Part shown: positions 17,396 to 25,197 of the stretch, one piece after another | Position numbering within the stretch: the first letter of the stretch is position 1 | Layout: every line of letters begins with the position of its first letter | Assembly (NCBI GenBank): GCA_012523035.1 | Contig: JAAYJH010000114.1 | Location: forward strand, 1 to 42,205 | DNA length: 42,205 nucleotides | Source: Fibrobacter sp. | GTDB lineage: Bacteria > Fibrobacterota > Fibrobacteria > Fibrobacterales > Fibrobacteraceae | Direction of reading: 5' to 3' | Notes under the pieces: generated by a model | What the model was told of the DNA's origin: nothing | Database searches by the model: none | Seen by the model: only the letters and a program-made list of their open reading frames with translations | Program-made: the position numbers and the translations under genes

Positions 17396-18753
17396 TGAAT
17401 ACCTCCATGGTTATAGTAGCGGTAGAGCACATCGGACTGTGAAATAGCCTTTATACTGAATCGCACTTCGTCTAGTTTAAAATTCAAGTTTTCTTTTCCA
17501 AAATAAATAGCTTCGTCGTTTTCTTCCCATTGCTGGATGTTGGTTGTTTGAGTGGCCACAAGATCTCCATTGAGATACAAGTTGATTTGAACGCCATCCC
17601 ATACTACAATGGTGTGTACCCATTGTTGAAGAGGCATGCTTTTGGGAGCAATAACCGCATTTTCACAATCGAGGAGTTTGCCTTGACCGTCAGCAATAAA
17701 AAATGCCAAAGAGTTTTGTTTTACACCGCACTCATTTTTGATCACAGCTAAACTAAAGAGACTTTTGTTTTCTGTTTCTCCGTAAGCGAGTTTGCCAATT
17801 AAGTTTTTACGATAACTTAAAATGGAATCTATCTCATTAAAATCTTCGATATAAACAAGGGCTTCCATAGTAAAGCTAGAGGTGTTATTTAAGCTTCCAC
17901 GATCATTTTCAATGACAACAAAGTCTGAGGCTCCGTTAAAAACAAGGGCATTGGATTTCACTCCTTTATCTAAATAAACATCTCCATAAACCACACCAAT
18001 ATCTGCACGGCCACGAGCGTCATAGATGTATTTTGTTTGAGAGTTTTCTTGTAGAACATCCATAGGCCACCAACTAACCAGTCCATATTCTACTGATACA
18101 GGTATTTCTATGCTAACTAGCTCTTGTGAGTTTTCAGAATGTAAAAGTTTTGGAGGTTCTTCTATTTGTGAAAGAGGTCCAGAAGAAATTAAATAGTCAG
18201 GATTAGAAAAATCCACCCAAAAATAAGAGTCATAATATCGACTCAGGTCAGGAGATTTTACATAAACAAAATGTGAACCCATGGGAATCGAGTCTATAAT
18301 AAAAAAGCCTAAACTATCGCTTGTAGCCTTCCAATCAGTGCCGGGCAAGGATATCTCTATACTTTGATAAGAGCTGTCTCCACTCAACTTAGTGTGTCCA
18401 GAAAAGCGAGTAATACTTTTAAGAGTATCTTGTATATTCAAAGAAATACCTTTATATTCAATAATTTGGTAAAAAGCTTGTTCTAAAGATTTCCCAGAAA
18501 CACCATAAAAACCAGGCTCTTTTATTTCAAAATTAAAGTGTCCTTCCCTGTCAGTGGTATCTGTATAACTCAAAGAACTATCGTTAAAAGCACGCAAAGA
18601 AACGGGAACACCGTTAGCGAGTTTATTGTTAGAATCATATAAAACTCCAGCAATAGAGTTGGTCTCTTCGGTGACTCCTCCAGCAATTTTTCCCTCACAA
18701 CTCCATAAAAATAGAGCCATGAACAATAAAAATATATATTTCATGAGCTTCAT
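17392..18753 (-). CDS. Surface lipoprotein with carboxypeptidase-like and LamG-type domains
   Basis: A 453-residue lipoprotein: signal segment and lipobox LWSC with Cys19 as the acylated residue. Two carboxypeptidase regulatory-like beta-sandwich units follow (SIAGVLYDSNNKLANGVPVS near 32-52, and RFSGHTKLSGDSSYQSIEIS near 110), then a LamG/concanavalin A-like domain from about residue 225 (YGLVSWWPMDV, LVFNGASDFVVIEND, TMEALVYI, VHTIVVWDGVQINLYLNGDL, LDEVRFS). LamG domains bind glycans or proteins, so cell-surface attachment or polysaccharide recognition is plausible. It overlaps its neighbours by 4 bp on both sides and so is coupled to the TIGR02147-type regulator and the PAS protein. I see no catalytic motif. 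Confidence 0.85.
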   Translation of the reverse strand: MKLMKYIFLLFMALFLWSCEGKIAGGVTEETNSIAGVLYDSNNKLANGVPVSLRAFNDSSLSYTDTTDREGHFNFEIKEPGFYGVSGKSLEQAFYQIIEYKGISLNIQDTLKSITRFSGHTKLSGDSSYQSIEISLPGTDWKATSDSLGFFIIDSIPMGSHFVYVKSPDLSRYYDSYFWVDFSNPDYLISSGPLSQIEEPPKLLHSENSQELVSIEIPVSVEYGLVSWWPMDVLQENSQTKYIYDARGRADIGVVYGDVYLDKGVKSNALVFNGASDFVVIENDRGSLNNTSSFTMEALVYIEDFNEIDSILSYRKNLIGKLAYGETENKSLFSLAVIKNECGVKQNSLAFFIADGQGKLLDCENAVIAPKSMPLQQWVHTIVVWDGVQINLYLNGDLVATQTTNIQQWEENDEAIYFGKENLNFKLDEVRFSIKAISQSDVLYRYYNHGGIQ

Positions 18754-19589
18754 GGTTGGCTCTCCTTGGAGTGAAGGTTTTTGGTCAATGGAAATAGCTG
18801 CATATTCAAGCGATACACTTTATCAAAACCAGAGTCCTCTACAATAATAGACATCAATCGTTTTCTAAATTCAGCGATTTCATTTTTGATTCGTTGTGCT
18901 GTTGAATCAGTGACACTAAATGTCAATCCAGAAAAGTCTCTTTCTTCTGGATCGATATTTTCTAAAGCGTTTAGGGCTAGTTTTCCCATTTGCTGGTGCA
19001 TTGCTCTAATAGTCATAGAAGCAACTTCTAGATTTCCAGTAGAGATAGCTTGATTGGTTTTTGTATACTTGTTTTTCTCTGTTTTTTGGATTAATTCTGT
19101 TTTAATTAAAGTGTTGATAGCCTTTTTAACATCGTTGGCAGAGGTTTTTTCTATAAAAAGAGAAGCGTATTCTGCGGGGCTTAAATTTTGAAAGGCCTCT
19201 ACTAATTCTCTAAGCACAGGATTTCGCCAAGAAGAAAAATATTCAAACTGTTTTTCACTGATCAAGCTCACTTGAGCTTCACTGGCAATTTCTAACATTT
19301 TTTGATAGTGGATTTTCTTCAGCTCTGGTTTTTTTTGCTGATTGAAATTCACCAATTCTCTAAAATAAAGTAAATCTTTGCCCACCAAATCCATTGCTTG
19401 GGCTGTTCGTTCAATGCCCACTTGACTTAAATTGGCTTTGTTTTCACTGACCAGCTTTAAAAACACTGGCGAAGCGTAGCCTGCTTTGGATGCAAATTTA
19501 CGCCAAGTAAATCCAAATCGTTCACGATATTCATTATAAAAATCTTGAATATAGAGTCGAAAGTTTTCATATGTTATCACTGGCTTCAT
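18750..19589 (-). CDS. TIGR02147/DUF4423-type regulator
   Basis: A 279-residue protein matching the TIGR02147 family pattern: N-terminal YENFRLYIQDFYNEYRER and FTWRKFASKAGYASPVFLKL, a helix-turn-helix-like segment, followed by ELVNFNQQK, FEYFSSWRNPVLRELVEA and the C-terminal DFSGLTFSVT and AEFRKRLMSIIVED. This is a large paralogous family in Fibrobacter, also seen in some predatory deltaproteobacteria. Members are thought to be transcription regulators next to the surface protein genes they control; this is largely inferred. It begins the operon with the LamG lipoprotein and PAS protein, with 4-bp overlaps. A TATATT-like -10 lies on the minus strand near 19594-19606, close to the ATG. Upstream TGATACA boxes could be its sites. 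Confidence 0.85.
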   Translation of the reverse strand: MKPVITYENFRLYIQDFYNEYRERFGFTWRKFASKAGYASPVFLKLVSENKANLSQVGIERTAQAMDLVGKDLLYFRELVNFNQQKKPELKKIHYQKMLEIASEAQVSLISEKQFEYFSSWRNPVLRELVEAFQNLSPAEYASLFIEKTSANDVKKAINTLIKTELIQKTEKNKYTKTNQAISTGNLEVASMTIRAMHQQMGKLALNALENIDPEERDFSGLTFSVTDSTAQRIKNEIAEFRKRLMSIIVEDSGFDKVYRLNMQLFPLTKNLHSKESQP

Positions 19590-19629
19590 ATTTTAAATAT
19601 ATCTCTTTAAATCAAAAAAGCAAGCTTTA

Positions 19630-19800
19630 TGATACAAAATCTTTGTTATTTATTAGAAAACGCCGTTTTTCTCCGATTTTAAGTGTTTTTAGGTAAAATC
19701 TATGATACAGTTTTTTGGAAATGTTTTTTTTTGATTTTCAAGGGCTTTCTTAAAAAAGGGGTGATACAAAGTTCATCTTAAATATTTTTTGTTGTGATAT
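19630..19800. promoter_or_regulatory. Repeated TGATACA boxes, possible operator sites
   Basis: TGATACAAA at 19630-19638, TGATACAG at 19703-19710, TGATACAAA at 19762-19770 and a weaker TGATAT at 19795-19800 share the same strand. Spacings are 73, 59 and 33 bp. They lie upstream of the TIGR02147-type regulator gene. Repeated boxes before a regulator gene suggest autoregulation, but no binding data are available and the region is AT-rich. Confidence 0.35.
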
Positions 19801-19808
19801 GGGTCTTT

Positions 19809-19923
19809 CCTCCCTTCTAGAGTTTTTGAGAAAAGATTTCAAGAGAAGGGAGGTCGGGTTTTCTGTTCCTATCTTTTTTGGACTTTAAAGCCAAAAAAGG
19901 ATATCCACGACACCCCCTAAGGC
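19809..19923 (+). repeat. Structured intergenic element, copy 1
   Basis: The element has two stems. Stem 1 is CCTCCCTTCT (19809-19818) with AGAAGGGAGG (19844-19853), a perfect 10 bp. It is followed at once by TCGGG, then stem 2, ATCTTTTTTGG (19871-19881) with CCAAAAAAGGAT (19891-19902), with one bulged base. It ends CCCCTAAGGC at 19923. Copy 2 at 41278-41463 has the same order with compensatory changes in both stems. From memory, similar sequences with GGTCGGG and ATCCCTAA ends occur between genes in Bacteroidota-related genomes, but I cannot confirm that here. It may be a non-coding RNA or a mobile palindromic element. Confidence 0.7.
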
Positions 19924-19966
19924 AAAAACAGAGGGAAATCTTTTTGAAAGTCTTAGAAAAGATTTC
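19831..19966 (+). repeat. Competing inverted repeat with two alternative partners
   Basis: AAAAGATTTC occurs at 19831-19840, inside the loop of stem 1 of the element, and again at 19957-19966. GAAATCTTTT at 19935-19944 is perfectly complementary to both over 10 bp. The local hairpin (19935-19966) has a 12-nt loop; the long-range pairing would cross the element. Only one can form at a time if this is RNA. Confidence 0.5.
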
Positions 19967-20106
19967 AATAGGGAGTAAAAATTAATGTTTGTTTCAGTGC
20001 AAACACTAAGTTTTCTGGTGTGTTTGGCCGTAAAGGCATCAAAAAGCCAGGCGCTTCTGAAACTTCATACAAAAGAGAAGTTTTTGAGTGAAAAATGGGT
20101 GTTTTT

Positions 20107-20136
20107 TTGTGAATTGTAAATAAATGTTAATATAAA
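20107..20136 (+). promoter_or_regulatory. Candidate promoter of the helicase gene
   Basis: TTGTGA (20107-20112) and TATAAA (20131-20136) are 18 bp apart, placing a start near 20143, about 42 nt before the ATG. The match is partial in a very AT-rich stretch. Confidence 0.3.
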
Positions 20137-20184
20137 TGGAGTTTTTCTGATATTATTGTAAAAAGAAAGATTATATTCAATAGA

Positions 20185-23100
20185 ATGCAGAATTTAGATA
20201 CATTTTTGTTTTTTGATATTGAATGGAATCCAAGTACAGATAAAGTTCGAGAGTTTGGTTTTGTGCTTGCAGATAAAGAGCACAAGGGTCCTTATCCAAA
20301 TCCTTTATTAGAAGCTTTTGAAGAGGCAAAATATGTGGTGGGTCATAATATTTTAGACCATGATTTACCAGTTTTAAGTCGGTTGTATAAATTAAAAGTT
20401 TCAGAAGAATTGGTCCTTGACACTCTATTGTTGTCTTCTTTATTGTTTCCTTTAAAGCCTTTTCATGCCCTAAGAAAAGAATACATTCAAAGTCCAGAAG
20501 AGGCTTTTAATCCGCTTTTAGATGCTCTTTTGGTAAAAAAATTACTTTTAGAGTGCGTGAAAAAATGGGATACTTATGCGTGGCAATTGCAAATCTTGTT
20601 GTGGATGTTTTTAAGAAAAGAGACGGGTTTAGCTCCTTTTTTTAATTTAGTGACGATCAAAAATAAAGAGTCTAGGGAGGCCCAAAAAGAAGTCCAACAG
20701 TGGTTTCAAAGCCATTATCGGTCTAAAATTTGCTTTCAAAAGCCTTTTCAAGAAGAATGGAAACTATATAAGGTGGAGTGGGCTTTTTTACTCGCGTTGT
20801 TTTTTGAAGAGGGTGAGAGTGATTTTTTGCCGCACTGGATACAAAATAAATACCCTGCACTGGATGAGATCTTAAAGAATCGCCGACTTGTTTCTTGCAA
20901 AAATAAAAACTGTGCTTATTGTTCTAAAATCCTAGATCCTAAAGTACAGCTTAAAAAGTATTTCAATTACACCGAGTTTCGACGCTTTTCAAAAGAAGAA
21001 GAGACGCCATTGCAAGAAATTGTAGTGCAGTCCGCAATGGACAAAAAATCTTTTTTGGCGGTGTTTCCAACTGGAGGAGGTAAAAGTTTAACCTTTCAGT
21101 TGCCAGCTTTGATTGCAGGAGATTTGCTAGGGGCTTTGACCGTGATTATTTCTCCTATTCAAGCGTTGATGAAAGATCAAGTGGATGTTTTAAGTATGCG
21201 ACACCAGATAGATCAGGCGGTGTATATTAATTCTATGTTAAGCCCTTTGGAGAGAGCCCAAGCTTTTGAGGATTTATATGAAGCTAAAAAAAATATCTTG
21301 TATATTGCCCCAGAATCTTTGCGTTCAGAATCGATTTTTAAGTTGTTGTCGAATCGACGCATTGAGCGTTTTGTGCTAGATGAGGCCCATTGTTTTAGCT
21401 CTTGGGGGCATGATTTTAGAGTGGATTATTTGTATGTGGCTGATTTTATCAAAGATTTGATGCAAGCAAAAAACATTAAAACAGGGATTCCCGTCAGCTG
21501 TTTCACCGCGACTGCCAAAAAAACAGTGATCCAAGATATTCAAAATTATTTCAAAACTCGGTTGGATTTAGATCTAGAGCTTTTTAGCACAGATGCCAAA
21601 AGGAATAATCTAACTTATGAGTTTTTGCCCGCTTCTGTTGATGCTAAAGATAGACAGGCAGTGCTTTTGAATGTGCTTAAAGATGTTGAAAGGCCAAAAA
21701 TTGTATATAGCTCTACTGTGGCGGATACGGTAAAAGTGAGTTCCTATTTAAAAGAGCATGGCTTACGAGCTGCTGCCTATAACGGTCAAATGGATACAGA
21801 GCTAAAAATCCAGCTTCTAGAAGATTTTCAAAACGAAGAAGTCGATACAGTGGTGGCGACTACGGCGTTTGGCATGGGAGTGGATAAAGATAATGTAGGC
21901 TTGGTGGCTCATTATAAAATTTCTTCAACATTAGAAAATTATGTGCAAGAAACAGGGCGAGCGGGTAGAGACCCTAATATCCAAGCCCATTGTGTGACGC
22001 TTTATAACGAAGCGGATTTGAATTCTAATTTTCAATTGTTGCACTTTTCGACAATGACGCATTACCAAGTGAGTAGTGTGTGGAGGTATCTGAGCAGCCT
22101 TGCCAAAAAACAAAAAAAGATAACTATGTCGGCCCTTGAAATTGCTGATAAATGTGGGTGGACAGAAAAAGAAGAAAATATGCAGGCATTGATGACAAAA
22201 GTTCGGACGGCTATTTTGATATTAGAAGAGCAAGGTTTTTTGTACCGTAAAAGGAATAAATCCTTGATGTATGCGACCTCGAGCACAGTGCATAATGTGG
22301 AAGAAGCCAGAAAAAAATTAGGAGGAGATGCTGTAGATGTTTTGGGCAGTGATGAGAATATTGCATTTAGGATTATTCGATTGATAATTTCTAAGCGCTG
22401 GACTAGAGAGCCAGAGTGTAGTTTAGATGAGTTATTGCATTCACTAGGTTTAGAGCGAAAAGCGGCAAGGAGTGGTTTGAGACTTTTGCGCAGCAAAAAA
22501 ATGCTAGAAGCCAAAAACGATTTGAGTTTAAAGGTGACGCACACAGGGCCTTTTACTAGTAAAAGTGTTTTGAATCGAAGTAAAGAATTAAAAAACACGC
22601 TCCTGACTCAGTTTCAAGATTTTCAAGTGGGTGAAAAAATGTTTTTGAATTTGTCGAAGTTAAATTCGATGATAGAATCAAGTGCAAATACCACACGGAA
22701 AAATTTATTTGTGTTACGAGGGATTTTGAGATACTTGGCTCACGAAAGTGTGGCTGATATTCGATTGATTGAAGCCGGGAGGCAGATTTACCAAATAGAG
22801 TTTTTGATAGAGGTTGAATTGCTTTCTAATAAGTTAGAAAAGTCCTGGTCTTTGTTTGAAAATTTAGTGGATGTTTTGCTTCAAAAAAGTGTTAAAAATG
22901 ATCCTTTAGTTTGGACTTCTATAGATGAATTAGTAGGGCTTGTGTATGAACAAGAGGCTATAAGCTCTGTAGAAAAACAAAAAAATATAGAATTTGCCTT
23001 GCTTTTTTTACACTCTATTTCTTCGATTGTTTTGGACAAAGGTTTACTGGTTTTTTATAACGCGATGCAAATCGAAGTGAACGAAAATAAAAGCAATCTC

Positions 23101-25197
23101 CAGTTTAAAGAAGAAGACTTTGCACTTATAGAACAGCATTATCAAAAAAAAGCAGAAGCTATTCACGCTGTTGGAGAGTATTCTCGATTGATGATAGAAG
23201 GGGATACCAAGGCGGCAGAAAAACTTTTAGGAGATTATTTTATTGAAGACCCAGAAGTTTTTAGAATGCTTTATTTAGGAGGCATAGATTATAGCACGAT
23301 GGCTTCTAGTGCACTTAAAAATAAAATTGAGGATGTGGATGAGGACCAACGAAAAGTAATTCGAAGCAGGATGAAACATATACTGGTCGCTGCGGGCCCG
23401 GGGTCTGGAAAGACGCACTTGTTGGTGCACAAAGCGGCTTCTTTAATATGGTTAGAAAAGACTAAACCAGATTCTATTTTAATGCTCACTTTTACAAGAG
23501 CTGCTGCTAAAGAAATCAAAAAACGACTACTGAAGTTAGCAGGTCCTTTGGCTTATTCGGTGAATGTGAGTACTTTTCATGCGCTGGCTTTTTCTATTTT
23601 GGGGCTCCAAGGCTCCAAAGAAAGCTTAAGCAAAAGAGTGATTAGTAGTGCTGTGGAGTTGATAAAATCTGGAGAAGAATTATCACTGGGAGTGCCTAGT
23701 GTTATTTTGGTTGATGAGTTTCAAGACCTATCAAAAGATCAATATGAACTTTTAAAGGTCCTTTATAATTTGGGAGAAAAGGAGCCAAGGGTTATCATTG
23801 TTGGCGATGATGATCAAAGTATATTTGCTTTTAGAGGTGGAAATCCTATCTATTTTAGACACTTTGAAGATGAGTTTTCACGAGTTCAAAAGCATTTTTT
23901 AACTAAAAACTATAGGTCTTTACCTAAAATAGTCAATTCAAGTAATATTTTGCTAAAAGAACTTCGTCATCGAGTGAAAAGTGATTTGCTTTCTGTTTCA
24001 CAAAAAAGTGGAGCCGCCTCTTTGAGTTTTTATGAAGAAAAAGATCCCTCTTTATGTTCTTATATGGCAGCATTTTTGGCAGAGAAACAGTTAATGGAAA
24101 ATCCCGATGAAAGCTGTGCTATCCTATCATTTAGAAATCAAGAGCTGTATCTAACGGCGGCCAAATTGGAAGATTTAAAAATGCCTTATCGATTGATTAA
24201 GGGTTCCGAAATGAGACGGTTTAATTTAGCCGAAACAAGAGAATTGAATTACTTTATTGAATATATTTCTAAGCAAAATACAGTGGGGAAACGACCATGG
24301 AGTTTCCAAGAGTTTAATAATTTACTTTTACAGGTACAAAAAAAATATAAAAACCTAAATTCTCCTTATAATTGGGACTTGCTTTTGAAGATTGGAGAGG
24401 AGTTTTTAAAAGAAGAAAAAGAATTAGATCAACATGGAGTGGTGTTTAGTAGTTTCATGAGCTATTTGCAAGAAACTGTGATAGAAGATTTTTCTGGAAA
24501 AAATAAAAATTTGATTTCTGTGGGGACCATGCACAGTGCTAAGGGTTTAGAGTTTGATCATGTGTTTTTGTCTTTAGGAGATTGGAGCCCTGATTCAAAA
24601 AATGAAGATAAAAAACAAGAGGATTTTAGGCTCCTTTATACAGCGTGTACTCGTGCTAAAAAGTCTATTTGTGTGTTGGGCCACAGTCAAAAACTTCCTA
24701 AAAACTGGTTAGAAACTTTTACCATAGAGAAGTTCTCACAAAAAATAATCCATCCAACAGAATTGAGTGTAGAGCTTTCCTTAAAAGACATTGACTTGGG
24801 CTTTTATTTAACCAAAAAGGCAAAGAAAAATCAAGAGAAAAAACAAAAAACTTCGGCAAAGACTAAACTTAACTCTTCTGAAATAGAAGATGAAAATGTA
24901 ACTGAAAAACTGATTTTACAAAAGCAAGTACTTCAAGATAAAATTCAAAACATTGCCTTAAGAGAAAAGTTTAAACTGAAAAAAGTGAAATACAACAACT
25001 ATGCTTTGGTTTATGATGGTGAGGTGTGGGCTTATTTTTCTAAATCATTTAGAAACGAAGTGTTTGATGCTTTGTTAAGAAAACAGATGAAACCTGTGAG
25101 TGCAGTTCTGGACCAAGTGGTTCGCTGGCGTTCTGATCAAGGCGAAGAAGTTTGGGTACCTTTGTTTAAGGTTTTATTTAAAACTGGAAGTAAATGA
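20185..25197 (+). CDS. Exonuclease-RecQ-UvrD triple-domain DNA helicase
   Basis: A 1670-residue fusion. Residues 1 to about 125 form a DnaQ-like DEDD exonuclease (FFDIEW with Asp11/Glu13; VGHNILDHDLPVL with Asp60; NPLLDALLV with Asp113). A small Cys cluster follows (CKNKNCAYC near 235-245). The RecQ helicase begins near 275: FPTGGGKSLTFQLPA (Walker A about 294), LDEAHCFSSWGHDFR, TAFGMGVDK and QETGRAGRD. A UvrD/Rep helicase starts near 1050: AAGPGSGKTHLL (Walker A about 1068), LTFTRAAAKEI, VDEFQDLSKDQ, GDDDQSIFAFRGG, KNYRS, TMHSAKGLEFDH and LYTACTRAKK. Both motors look intact and move 3'-5' in their families. The C-terminus ends in a Lys-rich linker and a small basic domain. The role is probably DNA repair or restart; a defence role is possible but unsupported. 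The 3' end overlaps the convergent MBOAT gene by 20 bp. Confidence 0.92.
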   Translation: MQNLDTFLFFDIEWNPSTDKVREFGFVLADKEHKGPYPNPLLEAFEEAKYVVGHNILDHDLPVLSRLYKLKVSEELVLDTLLLSSLLFPLKPFHALRKEYIQSPEEAFNPLLDALLVKKLLLECVKKWDTYAWQLQILLWMFLRKETGLAPFFNLVTIKNKESREAQKEVQQWFQSHYRSKICFQKPFQEEWKLYKVEWAFLLALFFEEGESDFLPHWIQNKYPALDEILKNRRLVSCKNKNCAYCSKILDPKVQLKKYFNYTEFRRFSKEEETPLQEIVVQSAMDKKSFLAVFPTGGGKSLTFQLPALIAGDLLGALTVIISPIQALMKDQVDVLSMRHQIDQAVYINSMLSPLERAQAFEDLYEAKKNILYIAPESLRSESIFKLLSNRRIERFVLDEAHCFSSWGHDFRVDYLYVADFIKDLMQAKNIKTGIPVSCFTATAKKTVIQDIQNYFKTRLDLDLELFSTDAKRNNLTYEFLPASVDAKDRQAVLLNVLKDVERPKIVYSSTVADTVKVSSYLKEHGLRAAAYNGQMDTELKIQLLEDFQNEEVDTVVATTAFGMGVDKDNVGLVAHYKISSTLENYVQETGRAGRDPNIQAHCVTLYNEADLNSNFQLLHFSTMTHYQVSSVWRYLSSLAKKQKKITMSALEIADKCGWTEKEENMQALMTKVRTAILILEEQGFLYRKRNKSLMYATSSTVHNVEEARKKLGGDAVDVLGSDENIAFRIIRLIISKRWTREPECSLDELLHSLGLERKAARSGLRLLRSKKMLEAKNDLSLKVTHTGPFTSKSVLNRSKELKNTLLTQFQDFQVGEKMFLNLSKLNSMIESSANTTRKNLFVLRGILRYLAHESVADIRLIEAGRQIYQIEFLIEVELLSNKLEKSWSLFENLVDVLLQKSVKNDPLVWTSIDELVGLVYEQEAISSVEKQKNIEFALLFLHSISSIVLDKGLLVFYNAMQIEVNENKSNLQFKEEDFALIEQHYQKKAEAIHAVGEYSRLMIEGDTKAAEKLLGDYFIEDPEVFRMLYLGGIDYSTMASSALKNKIEDVDEDQRKVIRSRMKHILVAAGPGSGKTHLLVHKAASLIWLEKTKPDSILMLTFTRAAAKEIKKRLLKLAGPLAYSVNVSTFHALAFSILGLQGSKESLSKRVISSAVELIKSGEELSLGVPSVILVDEFQDLSKDQYELLKVLYNLGEKEPRVIIVGDDDQSIFAFRGGNPIYFRHFEDEFSRVQKHFLTKNYRSLPKIVNSSNILLKELRHRVKSDLLSVSQKSGAASLSFYEEKDPSLCSYMAAFLAEKQLMENPDESCAILSFRNQELYLTAAKLEDLKMPYRLIKGSEMRRFNLAETRELNYFIEYISKQNTVGKRPWSFQEFNNLLLQVQKKYKNLNSPYNWDLLLKIGEEFLKEEKELDQHGVVFSSFMSYLQETVIEDFSGKNKNLISVGTMHSAKGLEFDHVFLSLGDWSPDSKNEDKKQEDFRLLYTACTRAKKSICVLGHSQKLPKNWLETFTIEKFSQKIIHPTELSVELSLKDIDLGFYLTKKAKKNQEKKQKTSAKTKLNSSEIEDENVTEKLILQKQVLQDKIQNIALREKFKLKKVKYNNYALVYDGEVWAYFSKSFRNEVFDALLRKQMKPVSAVLDQVVRWRSDQGEEVWVPLFKVLFKTGSK

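Larger units (their letters stand above)
19590..20184. other. 595-bp divergent intergenic region
   Basis: No credible ORF. It holds repeated TGATACA boxes (19630-19800), the structured element copy 1 (19809-19923), a competing inverted repeat (19831-19966), and a weak promoter candidate before the helicase gene. Both flanking genes point outwards, so it must carry control signals for both. Confidence 0.7.

Noticed and set aside
19590-20184. CRISPR array or phage attachment site
   Set aside because: The TGATACA boxes are too short and irregularly spaced for CRISPR repeats, and no integrase or cas gene is present in the window.
22062-22598. 178-codon minus-strand open frame inside the helicase gene
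   Set aside because: It is antisense to a well-conserved RecQ region, has no family features and no start signals.
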